Of a stretch of 64,000 nt of DNA, positions 1-12,640 are shown piece by piece. The notes below the pieces were generated by a model. It searched no databases, was not told where the DNA came from, and saw only the letters and a program-made list of their open reading frames with translations. The stretch lies in the NCBI GenBank assembly GCA_947579665.1, contig OX388345.1, forward strand, positions 57,961,454 through 58,025,453, read 5' to 3'. A program made the translations under genes and the position numbers. The stretch comes from Sympetrum striolatum (taxonomy: Eukaryota > Arthropoda > Insecta > Odonata > Libellulidae). Numbering within the stretch: the stretch's first letter is position 1; every line of letters starts with the position of its first letter.

Positions 1-888
1 TTCAAAATGCGCACAAAATGTTGTGAGGAGAATGTGTCAAGGAAAGGAAGGGTAGAGCAGGGCCAAAGTCGGCAGCATAAAGGGGAGAGTTTAAAGGGGA
101 CGCCTCGATTTGTTTGAAAAGAACTCTTCGGCCATGTCAAAGCTCTTTCTCCCTCTTTTCGAAGTGCGTCGGAATATGCAAGGTCGTGACGGATGGATTA
201 ATTTGTAAACACTTGTGCTCTATGGAGGATTGGACGATTGCACGTATGGGAGGAGTGAGTTGACAGCAGCCGTATGTACGCGCACGACTGACTTCCGGGG
301 AAAGGTTTCGTCTGTCGAGATGTGAAGGATGCGTCCAGACACGGCATTCCTCCTATTATTTGATGTTTGAATATATTTTTAAAAGAGAAAACAGACTCAG
401 GCGTTAAAGTCTCCGCGAAATACATGTTATCTCGGCCCTCAATTGTAATGCAATATCTTTGTTGGTCATGTTGATTCTGATAAAATCATGAATAATTTCA
501 TGATATAAGATAGATGCTGAAGATCGCTCATAACTTAATAATTTATCACCATAACTTTCTATAACTATGTATTGATCCACTATTAGCATTAAAAATATCT
601 GAAATTAAAACGGAGATATGTTTGCATGGAACATTTTGGGATTTTGAAAGCGTTATTACTTAATTGCTTCAAACGAACAAAAGATTTTTAGAAGAAAGAG
701 CAAGATGATTCCAATTTCATGAATTGAGGATAAAGTTTTGGAAGAATTTGTATTACTTATCTGGAAGCTTCAATGAATCCCATGAATATTATTACTCTTC
801 TATTCGTTTAGAACCACTTCAGATTAACTCCTCATTCGTGATGTAAAATATATTCAGTGTAATGGCGGATGTTGCTGCTCGTGATATT
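1..888. other. AT-rich non-coding DNA, nothing recognised
   Basis: No repeat, RNA gene or convincing coding frame is visible. Two short minus-strand frames (198-425 and 404-589) overlap each other, match no family I know and look like chance frames. Confidence 0.5.
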
Positions 889-918
889 AAAGGGTATTTC
901 ATTCATGAAATACCCTTT
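889..918. repeat. Perfect 14-bp inverted repeat (hairpin)
   Basis: The arms at 889-902 (AAAGGGTATTTCAT) and 905-918 are exact reverse complements separated by only 2 nt (TC). This is a near-perfect 30-bp palindrome in otherwise unstructured AT-rich DNA. It could be a cruciform-prone site or a remnant of a small foldback element. There is no coding context. Confidence 0.8.
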
Positions 919-2620
919 GGTGAAATTCATTAAGGTTTTGAAATCCAAAATTTTTCCAGTCTTAAATCCCGTTCATTTAGAATAAATTATTTATGCTACC
1001 ACGAATAAATGTTATAGTAAACAGGCTATCTTCTATCTGATTAATCTAACAGACACCTATGTGAATCAAAAAATTGATTAGTATGGTATTACTTGTTCAT
1101 AGTTTGATATCGCGGATTATTTGCAACTAAATCTGATGTGGTACGATCATAAGTTCAGTATGGAATTATGTGTGAGAAAATCTGTCGAACGGAAAACAGG
1201 TGTTGCTCCGGTTGTGAACAGTTAATTAATATTATAGATACTTCCGTGTTTATGAATGTACTATTAATGTCAGCAGAAATCCTTTAAATAATTCGCCGTT
1301 TTATCAACGTCTGATAAATTTATATGGAATGTTAACGCTCATTAAAATTCGAATAGCTCCTTTTTGTCACTCCCCGAACTGGTTTTCTTTGGCAATGGCT
1401 CAAGAAAATAGAGAATATATCTATGCATATATCTTAAACCGTAGAAAGACGTGGATTTTGATGCATAGAAGCAGCATTTCTGTAGTTTAACTTTACAGTC
1501 ATACTTAAGTATTGGGAACTTATTGAAAGCTTACCGTAAGCATTTAGGTACGTATAAATAAACTAATTCAACGAAAACAAAATTCGACTACGCCCACATA
1601 AAAACATAATTTTGTAAAAGCACGACCGGTTTCGAGGGATCGAAAGATCTCGCAGTAATTAAATCAAATATAAGTTCCACCAAAATTTGCCGGATTTTAT
1701 TAATTATGTAGATTAATTGTTGGCAAAAACCATTAAGTGTTCGAAAATTGCAGATATAGTTATATTTTACATCCTTCTCTCATATGAATTCCTAGCATGC
1801 TCTGGAAAATATTATACACTTTATAAAAAAATCACCACATTAGGCCCGTTTCATCTTCCTGACATTATATTTCTGCCTTCTGGTTGAATACTCATCTCGA
1901 GTGCAGTTTCTTGAATGTATTGCAGAGGTAAAGACAAAATTAATTATGTTCAAGCTCCAAATTTCCTGTGGAAATTGGGCATGGTTATTTCTGTTTTCAT
2001 TTTCATGAAGTCCTGCTCTCAGTTATGGTTGCTTCCATTCATTTATCATTATATAGGCTAGGAAATTTATTATCCATTCGCGATCTTGAGGCCAACACTC
2101 CGTAGCTAGACAACTTAATAATAAAAAAATAGGAGAGGTACCGATCACCAAGATGGGGACCATGTTCAAACAGGTTTTCCGCGGTGGAACTAATATAGCT
2201 CCAATACGCATTGGAGTTAGTAGAATGTCATCGGATATCGAGATCAAGATTGGAATATAATCGAGGAAAACTCTTCCATGGAGATACTTGGACCAGTTTT
2301 GTAATAACCCCCTCTCTTTCATTAATAAATTTGAAAAATAAACAAGCAACTATGAGTTTTGAATAGTTGGGAATATTTGTCCTCGTATTGAGGAAAGTTT
2401 GAGGGCCAATTAAAAAAAGATGCAGGAGCACATACATTTCTTTCGAGATTTTACTTATATTTCCCGGAGAATTGAAAAATATTGGATATATTAACCCCTC
2501 AGTTTTCCTTATACGATATATGTACGCCAAGAACGTATTTTTACAGATCACACTTTCTGATTTTACTTCTATTTTTCGCATATAATCGTAGACCTTTCAA
2601 TGAGATGACATCATTTGGGG
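919..2620. other. AT-rich non-coding DNA with one CGACCGGTTTC motif
   Basis: The only notable element is the motif at 1621-1634. Two overlapping minus-strand frames (2023-2349 and 2228-2581, 108 and 117 residues) have no recognisable domain and AT-driven composition. I do not treat them as genes. Confidence 0.45.
1621..1634 (+). repeat. Dispersed CACGACCGGTTTCG motif, copy 1
   Basis: The 14-mer CACGACCGGTTTCG recurs in near-identical form at 2767-2778 (reverse), 23323-23335 and 40373-40386. It is GC-rich against an AT-rich background, so four near-copies suggest a shared repeat module. Here it is followed by a short self-complementary stretch (GATCGAAAGATC). Confidence 0.5.
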
Positions 2621-2734
2621 ACAGAAATGACAGAATTTATACGACACTTAAGTTTCGATACCTAAGTTACGATACTTAAGTTACGATACTTAAGTTACGA
2701 TACTTAAGTATCGTATAAATTCTGTCATTTCTGT
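2621..2734. repeat. Foldback element: 32-bp inverted arms around 14-bp tandem repeats
   Basis: The arms at 2621-2652 and 2703-2734 are reverse complements over 32 bp with one mismatch. Between them lie tandem copies of a 14-bp unit, GATACTTAAGTTAC, at 2657-2670 (one substitution), 2671-2684 and 2685-2698; a fourth, altered unit at 2699-2712 runs into the right arm. The unit contains CTTAAG, itself palindromic. The whole can fold into a long hairpin. It resembles a MITE or foldback-type remnant. No target duplication was identified. Confidence 0.75.
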
Positions 2735-2740
2735 AATACT

Positions 2741-2782
2741 AATTACCCGAAGATGACTGTAATGGTCGAAACCGGTCGCTTG
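2741..2782 (-). repeat. CGACCGGTTTC module, copy 2 (reverse)
   Basis: On the minus strand, GCGACCGGTTTCGACC is followed by a segment containing AGTCATC. Copy 3 at 23323 shows the same order (CGACCGGTTTC, then AGTCATC). This block lies directly beside the foldback at 2621-2734, so both may belong to one decayed element. Confidence 0.45.
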
Positions 2783-5700
2783 GAATAAAATATTGCGGAA
2801 AATACGAAGAACTTTTAAAAAATGTATTTGCCAACATCGACATTTATTATCACTCTAATCCTTTAAATTCTCACATAATAATTTTCTATTTGGAACCACT
2901 GTTTTGAAAGTAAAATTTACCGCTATTTTGCAACTTTGATTCCGTTGCTATGTCGATTTTCCATCGCTATTCGATGGCTGAATAGAATTCGCGTGTTACG
3001 CGTCGCATAAACAAGATAATATTGAACTGTGTCACAAACAGTCGGAGCAACCCCCATTCTAACGTGCTAACGGCCTGCACAGATGCTTGAGGAACTATTA
3101 GTGAAGGAAGTTATTACCATCATATGCACATCTATGCCGTTAGGATGAGTTGATCTTCCATCTAGGTCAGGCTTTAGAATCCCGCTATGAATATGAATGA
3201 ATACGTTCACTCATGCGGTAAAGAAAGGACGGTAATGCCTTTAATCAATCGCAAAAGGCAACATAACGAAGGAAATTTAAACTAATTTGTTCACTTTTGA
3301 CAAACCAGTTCTTTAAGACGATTGGGGAACTTTTTTGGCGGGTCCTTTTCAAGTTGAATTTTTTTCAGAATGCCGTGATTGTTATGAAACAACCAACAAC
3401 TCATAATTCAGTTTCGTTGTACTCCGACAGCATTACACTTTTTAACCCGTATTTTGCTATCTCTTTTGCCTGAAAGAGTTCAAAGAAAAACATTCCTGGG
3501 TGAGTGACTCGCACTTCCTTATATGTAAAAATTAACGCTTATGTGTGTCCAGGAACGGGAAGAACGGATGATTAACGTGTCCAATTTGCAAATTCCACGC
3601 AGAATGGACCGTTAATTGACTCATATGCATTCCAAACAATAGGGAGGGGATACGCCGTAACCTACTAGATTTTCTTTTTTCCGTCTGGCTAAAAATAGCT
3701 TCAGTTAATCATTCTTGAGGATACCACCGTACTCAGCATCCCAAATCTTGACGCTAGTATTTTATTTTTTGCATTAGAATTTCTTCTTCTAGAGTCCATC
3801 CTTTTCTCTTGACTATCCTTTTTTGTATTTCGTTCAAGCCTTTACAGACAATCCTGCATAATTTCATTACCTTTCGAATTCTTTCTGTATTTGAGATGTT
3901 TTGCTGCGGTCTCACAGAGAAACTATTTTTCTTCCTGGATCATTTGGTTACGTTACTGAGTGGTTTAGTCCAAGATAGCGGAATCTGAGCTCCAGGTTAA
4001 TGCGATGTACACACTTATTTGGAAATACCCTAAGTAAATTATTAGGATGCGTTCCCCTGAAAAGATCAAGAATAGATTCATCTTTTGGAGAATCAGCACA
4101 ATCCTCTTATTTCTTGTTGTTGAATTTCTCGGAGCGTAAAAGAAAGGAAGACATGATAATAAACCCCTTGACTGCCTACAGAATATCCGGAGTATAAAGT
4201 TGCAATAGGTCTTACGCATCGTTGTCCTTTGAAAATAAGTTGCGATTACCACATTGTACTCGTCATAGTTTAACTCCGAAACGTGTTCATTATATTATCA
4301 GCTTGATCAAGAATTTTTGAATGAGTATGTAAGCGTCAAATAATAATGACAAATCGTCCTTATTTGGATTATCCAGATTTGCAGATTGAGACTTAAAAGT
4401 CTCTTCTTCCATCTAGCATCAACAACTTCCATCTGACATCCAACAAAATCTAAGTCAAAGGGGTTTAAGTTAAAACAGATAAGGAAAAGTAAAAGTAAAC
4501 TTATTCAATTACTTGGCTCTATTAGTGTTATCTTCAAAGTTTTTGGATAAGTTTGTTACCGAAAACTTAAATTAGAATGCTTGAGAGCTCCTGGAATTAC
4601 TTCGAGTGTGGACCCAGCATGTGTATGGAACCGGATGCAGGTTTTTTCTTTCGATGAAATGGACGAGTACTTTGGAGGCTTATAAGAATCTGAGATCAGT
4701 GCTTGTTTACTTCTTGATTGGGCGTGACCACCAAATGTGTTGTGAAAGCTTTCCGCTGTTCAACTGTCTCTCGCATTCGAAAGAGGAATCGCCTCAAATT
4801 GGGCTCCATCAGACGTTAGATTATGGCACGCACAATGGAGAGAAGTCGTGACGAACAATTCTTCAATCTCAAACTTTAAAAGAGTTTTTCGCACTAAACA
4901 CTCGCAGCATCTCTTCCTGGGTTCTATCATTAAGTCAGACGGCTCTAGCAAAATGGCAGCAATGGTAGTGTTGTAATTCCATAATTTTTAGGCAGTATCA
5001 GATTTACTGCCATATTATTGGGTAACTTAAGTATTTTCATTGATTTGTGTTCTTTTTCCTACGTATTCTGCAAACTATCCACATCTCTTCCCTTCAGTGA
5101 GGGGATGGGTTGTTCCCTAATTTTAAAATGTTCAAAATCTTCCTGCTACTAATAATCGTTAAATTTAAGAGAACGAAGAAATTTTCTGCTCAGTTTTGAG
5201 GAATACTGAACAGTTTGACAAAGCTTTGCAAATTTTTTCCACAATTTGTATCTATCTTTTGTTAAACCCAAAGTAGCAGAATAGTTTTACATTGGAAATA
5301 AACCCTTTCAGTTCTCGATTTGCATATGAACCACTATGGAATGTTTTTCCAACTGTCTTTCATGCCCGTTGAATATATTTTTCCCTAATTTTCGGAGAAA
5401 TAAATGATCACAGGAATTTCCTACGAAAATTAAACTCGTTATCGGTATAGATGAAGAAGTTGAAAGAAAATTGATATATACATTTGAATTTTACCAAAAA
5501 TAGTCAACCCAGACTAGGCACCTTAAATTATGAAATAAAAAATCATGAAATATTTTTTCAAATATATCCTTATCAAAGCACTTCCTCCGATCTTTCTGCA
5601 TTTACTGATAGTTTGTTAGGACGTGTAGAGGTGATAGACATATCATTGGAAAAATGAATCATTACTTTAGTGATAAGAGTTGGAAATGATCAACAGTAGT

Positions 5701-6240
5701 AACCTTTCAACATCAATCTATCATCATTTATGTAATGAGCCTCTACTTTATTCATTATATGAACGATATGAGCATTGCATTATCTTTATATACGACTTTC
5801 GAAGATTTTACGTAAGATATACAGCTGTCTATCGAGACAAGGTAATACGATTCCAATCTAGGTTTAGCGAAAAAAATTATCTAATGTCATACATGTTTCT
5901 TTTATGTAGTACTCCATTTGATCCTCCAACATTGAAATAACTTTTAGAGACATTATTTATTTATATTTATATAGAGGCTCTATTTGATCAATGAGATTAA
6001 TTTCTCGCAAATGCAATACGGAAACAATAGATTAAACACTGTAAAAGCATTGGATTTCCTCCACATAAGACACCAATAAATTCTTCATCTTCGTATGTAG
6101 ATCGCAGATGAGTCTCTTCCCCTTCTCCATGAATGATCCAACTTGTTGAATGTTTATACACCATCAGACACACAACTGAAATCACCGCTTTAGAACGAGG
6201 GGAATAATCGAGATCAGCGAGAGGAAGTGAGCGGCGGTAG
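2783..6240. other. AT-rich non-coding DNA, no gene seen
   Basis: Short frames occur on both strands (for example 3965-4252, 4606-4851 and 5680-5940). They overlap opposing frames and match nothing recognisable. I see no tRNA-like promoter, long repeat or paired splice signals. Confidence 0.45.
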
Positions 6241-6259
6241 GAATAGTTGGAGACGTCGG

Positions 6260-6420
6260 CGCGATAAACATCTCGAGAATGAGAGGAGAAATGGGTGAGA
6301 TATAAATGAGGAAGCCATGGAGGAGATGGGTCAAATGAGATTAAAGTGGTATGGACGCGTTATGAGGATGGCGGAAGAAAGATTGGTCGGAGAGCGATGA
6401 TGGAGCGTGCAGGAAGCAGA
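6260..6420 (+). pseudogene. Decayed LINE reverse-transcriptase C-terminal fragment
   Basis: One forward frame between about 6302 and 6397 reads EEAMEEMGQMRLKWYGRV followed by MRMAEERLVGER and a stop. This matches the motif found downstream of the polymerase domain in many insect non-LTR retrotransposons (Arg-Leu-[Arg/Lys]-Trp-[Tyr/Phe]-Gly-His-Val then Arg-Met), with Arg in place of His. An upstream stretch in the same frame (NERRNG, then a stop) resembles the preceding conserved region. The stop at about 6296-6298 and the one after 6397 show it is broken. The clade (RTE, R1 or Jockey) cannot be decided from this piece. The 63-residue frame at 6346-6537 is a shadow in another frame. Confidence 0.55.
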
Positions 6421-6796
6421 GCCGATGAGAACCGCAATATAGAGATGCACTCAATGGAGAGTGGGGTTATGGAAATGAGAGAGCCATCCCGGATGGAGGG
6501 TGCGAGGCCAGTGGGGGGGACAGTCGACTCAACGTAGTCGGATAGATATGTTACCTATTCATATCTAATAAGGGAATTATGTACTCATTGAGTTGAAGCT
6601 CCTCTCTTTCTGGAGGCGAAAATGGTAATTTACATCCTCAGTTGTTGCCATTTAATAATATTTGTCCTCAAGTGTCTCGTAATGTAATTCTCGCATTGAT
6701 GATACAGGCATAGTGAGAGAATAAGCTTAAATCGATCTGTACGGATAATTTTAAGGTAATAATTTTTCTAATTTAAAGAGTTAAAATTGAGAATTT

Positions 6797-6894
6797 TTAC
6801 AGGAAGTAAGAAAATAATTTAAAAGAGTGATTTTCCACACATATATTTGGAAATACATGTGGAAAATTCACTAAGTCTATTCTTCTTCCTGTAA
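6797..6894. repeat. Imperfect 98-bp palindrome (MITE-like hairpin)
   Basis: The outer arms TTACAGGAAGTAAGAA (from 6797) and TTCTTCTTCCTGTAA (ending 6894) are near reverse complements. The inner arms around 6824-6836 (GAGTGATTTTCC) and 6860-6872 (GGAAAATTCACT) also pair. The centre is AT-rich. The structure resembles a very short MITE or a structured RNA hairpin. There is no coding potential. Confidence 0.65.
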
Positions 6895-9800
6895 TATGGC
6901 TTTCCACGAAGTGACTCCTGAGTATTTTTGTTCGTTTTTCATTTCACCGGTTCAAAAGCTGCAAATATTCATTCAAGAACTTTATCTTAGCATAAATTAC
7001 CGTCCGTGTTCTCTGTAGGTGTAAAGAAAATCACTTGAATACGATTACTCGATTACTTTTTCAATAGATACCTCATAATTTTACTAATCTAATTGTTTAC
7101 TCCCATTGACAACAATTTGGAGGTAATAAGACAAAATCGGGGAATATGTTACGACAATGCGCTGTTTTCAGAAAGCTACAAAAATTATTAATATTTACTG
7201 TGCTGAAAGACGGTTGATACTTCATTACTATCAAATTCCCTCCTGATTGCTAAAAGGACGATTGAAATTTGCATATCTCCGTCTTTCTACAGAAATTCAA
7301 TACCGTATCAATAACTGACCTCTGAAAAGATGAAATTGCAAATAAATAACTTTATTGCAGAATTTAATGGCATGTTGCGAATCTTTTACTAGTACATTCC
7401 CCTACTATTCCTTCGTTGCAACCGCTGCTGAAGAAATACCAACGTTCACAACGGAATTCCGCCATCTCCCCTTACCGTTCCATCTTTTTGGCCCTTTCTC
7501 GATTGTGAAAAACCCTCCTTTTCCTCCTTCCCTTCGGCAAATTCGCTCTCGAGGCGACCGGTTGTGCTGGTGACCGCTCCCAAACTTAGTCGCGTCGCTT
7601 GAGGACGCGTTGCAACCGCTACCGTCGCTATCCTCTTCACCTCTCTCCACAACCCGGAACCGCTGCAGAGACATTGTCCAACTTTGAATACTCTTCCTCC
7701 TCAATAGACAGAGAGGATTGAAGGAAGAACGTGAGGGAGTGGAGCGAGCCAGCAATAGGATTATCGCTGGGATCATCACCGACACGCGACGCCCTCCTTG
7801 GTGAATGGTGCCTGAGGAATTTGGCGGGATGGCGGTGGTTATTGTGACACGTGCTCGGCGCGAAGTTTTTAATTAGCAAAAGTGTCGTCCGAGAGCGCTG
7901 CGGTAGTGAAGCGTGCCGTAGGAATTGTGAATAGAGATCGAGAAAGAGAAAGGATTGCTAATATTAGCACGATAGAGTCGTTTATGTTGCCAAGAAATGA
8001 ATAACATCTCTGTGTCTAAATTGCTTTTCTTAATTACGTCTACTAACTCTGCTCATAAAGTAATGAGCATAACCTAAACAAACATTACCTTTTGAATTTA
8101 ATGCAAAACCCCGCGTAATGGATATTTAATTAGAATGTATGACAACTTATAATTTCCCCCAAATTAACACTCACCTTTAAATCTTTCCGTTTATGTTATA
8201 GCGGTACATGAAACTGAAGGGAAAGAACCCCATTAGGGCCTAACATCGTCAAATGAAAGATCTCATTAATATTTAATTTTTCTCCTTCATTACTTTAACT
8301 GATTAAAACAACTTTCATTATCAATATGAGTTTGTGGGAACCGTTGAAATTACTCGCTTAGGACGCCCAATTTTATTTTATTCGGTGCGAAAATTATTAG
8401 CATCATGTTTTCCTACTCTGCCCCTTATATATGTGCTAATAATATAATCGTCTCTCCTGATTATTTATAGATCGAAATTTTATCCATTTTATTTTCAATG
8501 AATCAACCTAAGTCATAACTGCACTGTTTAACAAATAAATTATGACGGATGAATTAGAATAATTCACAAATTTAAGTCTGACGAGAATTATAACGATAAT
8601 TGAATTCGCATAACCTTCTTAGTGCATCCTCTTTAATTCCGAGACCTTAATGAAGGTCGCCCCATTAAGGAAATATTCACACGAGCGTGCCAATTACGAA
8701 TGCTTTAGAATGCTGATCTCAAGCTCAACGATCAAGGAAATCTTTGTGAAAAACATGACGCATAATTGTATTCTCTAACGAAATTCGTGTGATTTCATTT
8801 TATAAGAGATGTGTGAGCAATCAATTACCTTGGTAGTGTTGGTAAAGAAAATTTTATAACTTGCGAAAGTGAAATGTAATCGAACACTTACTTGTCACAC
8901 TAAATATTGAAAAGAGAAAACTATCTTTGGAAATACCTTGAAGTTATTTAATTTCAGTTAAAATTAGAATGAAAATTAAATAATTATTACACTATCAACT
9001 GGCTAGAATATCTTAAAAATTCAAGGTTTATTGATAGATGAGCTCCTCAATAATTATTAACATCAAGTCCGAAGTATATACATTCCAAGATATCCCGAAG
9101 AAAGTATAAAGTGTTCAAATTCCTAATAAATGTTCTATTTTTATAATATAACAATTAATACACAAGATTTTGTAAATGAAAATAAATAAATCATAACTAT
9201 CCTTTAATTTGAGGAATTACACATTTTTGGATAGTTAAAACAATAGAAATACATAGAACAAAATTATAAATGATCCTATTTTATAATTTGACATTAACAA
9301 ATTTTTTTCAAAATTACTTTGGAAAATATATCTTAAATATAAACTTGCTCTTCTATGTACATAAAAAAACGAATCATTTCCTCTTCATTCCGTCAAAATT
9401 TAATATGATAGCTGAAAAGTATTAAGAAACAGGATGCACTGCTTGGGCCGTGACTTTGTGGTAAGCTTTTATCAAGATTTTTTTTCCTATTAAGTAACAT
9501 TTTAAAATTTGCAACTGCAGCAACTAAATTAAATCTGCCGTACCTACATCTGTTTTAATGTAGTATTTAAAAATGTCTACTTCTTTCTGGACGACACTGG
9601 GTAAAAAAACATACCTTCTCTGCACACTAGCAGTTCCTTACTGGCAAGAGTAATGTATTAACGTAACATATCCGGCTGTGCGGTAAATTTAAAGAACGGT
9701 ACTCAAAAAAGTTGCCTCTAAATTGTAATGTTTCCTTCCCTATCTCATCTCAAAACAGAATTAAACTACGGATTTTAAGAGCTCCTTTCTCAGCGAAACG

Positions 9801-12437
9801 GTCTGAAAAGCTGAATACACCATCGCGAAAAGTTCATAATAAACTTCCCCGACATCAGCAGACTAAAGAACGGGCACCTGCCCGCGGATCTCGTACGTGA
9901 GCAAAATGCTACCGCGGTATTACTAGCAAGGTCATCCTTTAGGAGAGCAATCCGCTAGAGATTTTCCAGATGTTGATTTCGACTGGATTGACTCCATTCA
10001 TAACTCCCTTCAACTCTTCCGCCATTCCCCTCTTTATGTGTATTTTTTATGGGCGTGGGAATGCGCGTAACGTGCGTACGCCTCTCGCATAGCGATGAGC
10101 GCTAAAATCCAGTGAACAGTTGAAAAGTGACAGACGAGTGGGTCGCAGGAACTTGTTTCCAGGGCGTGTACCTCCAACTGTCGATCCGTCCGAAGTGGAC
10201 TCTTACGCCGCGGAATTTTTATTTGGATACCCCGTGTAATGCCTGCGTACGTGAAGTATTTCGAGACAAGAGCGGTCTAAAGTGTACGGGGAAGTAAACT
10301 TGGAAGGGCATAGACGTGATGCTGGTGTGGAAAAGTCATGCTATAATGCCACTATCCATAGTGCCATCTCGAGTTTCCGCACTCTTTGGAAGACACCTCA
10401 CTAATTGAGTAAAGTATACCAGGAGTAGAGAGTACCTAACTTGGTAATTGTTCGATATCTACTGGTGGATCTTGAGGTGGTTTCTAGTAGATCTATTCTT
10501 TCCGTCAATTGCCTAAAATGAGGACTATTCTTTTTGATGGGCCTAGACATCTTACAAATAAATTAAATATCGTGTATACTACATACTGAGATATTTATTT
10601 ATATCCACCTTCTTTGGTCATCCGTCATAGGTTTTTTTGTTTCTAATTTTTATATTTACTTATTTGAACTCCGTTGAAAACCGACATCCATACTATTTCA
10701 AATTTTTACCCTGAGCCAATTCTTTATTTTCATGTTTACATATTCTTTTTCCTATTTATAATATTTATTGAAGTTAGATTCTTATTTTATTTATTTTTCC
10801 CGTAGAAGTGTGAATCTCGAGGTAGCTCTTATGAACAGCAGTTTGCCCGCCCATGATTGGTCAACCTAGAGATATGAAATAAATACTTAGAATCTGCATT
10901 CAATTAATATCAATTTGCTATTTCATATGGAATCGAGCAACCATCACAAGGAATAACATATATCTGAGAGCGATATTGATTTAGAGTTGAAGTTGAACTT
11001 ATCAGAAATAGAAATGACCTATCTGAAAAACTCCGAACGAAATATAATTTTTATTTCTTTCTTTACTTTTTTACACTTATAAAAATGGTTCAAAAAGTTA
11101 TGATTAGTAGTAGTAGTATCTAGATTGAGGCGCTTCAACTACAAAAGTTATTTACGTTATGATTTAATGATGTGCAATGGACAGAAAAATTAAGCCATTA
11201 CGATTAATAATTGTTGCATTAGTTACTCTGAGAGTTATTATTGAATAAAATATAGAATCTCATCTGCTGAACCAATGTCCACACTAAATTGATTCTTTGC
11301 CATTTCATGCCGTGATAGATGATGATATACGTATCATGTGTGTGTTTGACGAGTTCAAATTTTAATGCTTTGAGCCGGAATATTCCGTATAAACACCGTG
11401 AGTGGAGAGAAATCGACGCATTCCGTCATTATTTATGGAGCGTAAAAAGGAATTCGTGTCATTATCAGCTCTCTCCGTAGTAAACAAACCATATGTTAAT
11501 GGGGTTACGTTCATAAAACGGCTATCAACCTCTCGACCCAATGCCGAATCAAGGACTTTCGACAAAGAAGAAGCGTTACCGAAGTATCATTTGCACTTCT
11601 TTCGGAAGGATTATTTCAGAATTCGCGATAACTTATGCTGACTCCTTCTTGAATGGAATTTGCGCGTCAATCTTTCTCAGCATCATCAGTTTCAGCGCAG
11701 TAATCTAAGCAATGGGATCACGTGACTTTTCAGAATAAATAGGATATTATGAAATAGAAATGTAAGGAATTGTTTTAAGATACAACCCAAATAAGTTACG
11801 TGACATACCGAATATTTTATCTTTTGTCACCGACTTTTAAAGAAAAATATAGTTCAATATAAATTTTTGAACAATCCGGGATAAACTTTAGCTTGTATTT
11901 TTCTCGCATTGCTTTTTTGAGAGAGCAGTTTAGCGATTGAGGGAGCTGGTCTCCCTATCTTTCATTTATTTTTCTTCTAAGAATTCTATTTCTCATGAAT
12001 TAACTTTGAATTTTTTGTAGTCCTCTGTTTTTTTCTGTTTTGTGGTGGCTGGAATATTGAAACGTGGGCATTTGTAAACCTTAACAAGAGAAATTAAATG
12101 AGCTGAGAAATATTTTAGATAATATTAAATGAAATGAACTTCTACGATATCATATCTGCGATTAAAGTGAAGTAATTTAAATGTAAAGTACTATCAAATA
12201 ATGGAATTGAATATTATCTTAGCACATGAAAGCGTGCGACTTAACCCAGATTATTATATTTACCACGTGATTGAAAAACTTCATTTTTTTATGATATAAT
12301 ATGTTCCATGATCTTTCTTGAATGTTACAAGACATGTATCTATCCGAGTCCATTTAAACTTCCTCGAGTTTAAATACCGAAAAATGTCTATAAGTTTTAG
12401 TTGAATGTCGGATATCTTTTTTTTTTAAAAAAAAGCT
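6895..12437. other. AT-rich non-coding DNA, 5.5 kb without a recognisable gene
   Basis: A more GC-rich island at about 7380-7880 carries overlapping frames on both strands (up to 126 residues), typical of chance frames in GC-richer DNA. Small AT palindromes occur (for example TTATTTAATTT and AAATTAAATAA near 8940-8986). The interval 9700-10330 is also somewhat GC-richer. No RNA gene or paired splice signals were found. Confidence 0.45.
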
Positions 12438-12640
12438 ACTCTTGCCCTTCCCCGGTGAAGTCCTCCTAAGCTCTAAAGAACTTGTCAGTAGGATCTTCAC
12501 CGAGGCAACAGTAACTTACGAACACACACAACCATTCCCTGATCGAAAAAATCCGATTCAGCCGCGATTCGAACCCGGGACCTTGGGCCAGGAGTGATAG
12601 CTTAGATGGCATGCTATCCACTCGGTCACCAAGGCCGGTT
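12438..12640 (-). mobile_element. tRNA-derived SINE-like repeat, family A, copy 1
   Basis: On the minus strand this reads as a class II (Leu/Ser-like) tRNA head. The A-box-like TGGTGACCGAGTGG is at 12618-12631 and the B-box-like GGTTCGAATCG at 12565-12575. It continues into a non-tRNA body starting CGGATTTTTTCGATC. The same head and body recur at 60340-60485. It is not a functional tRNA, because the bases after the T-arm do not pair with the 5' end as an acceptor stem. RNA polymerase III transcription of the parent family is inferred from the boxes. Confidence 0.7.

Noticed and set aside
8171..8215. Possible minus-strand microexon with GTGAGT donor
   Set aside because: All frames contain stops and the exon would be about 40 nt with no other support.
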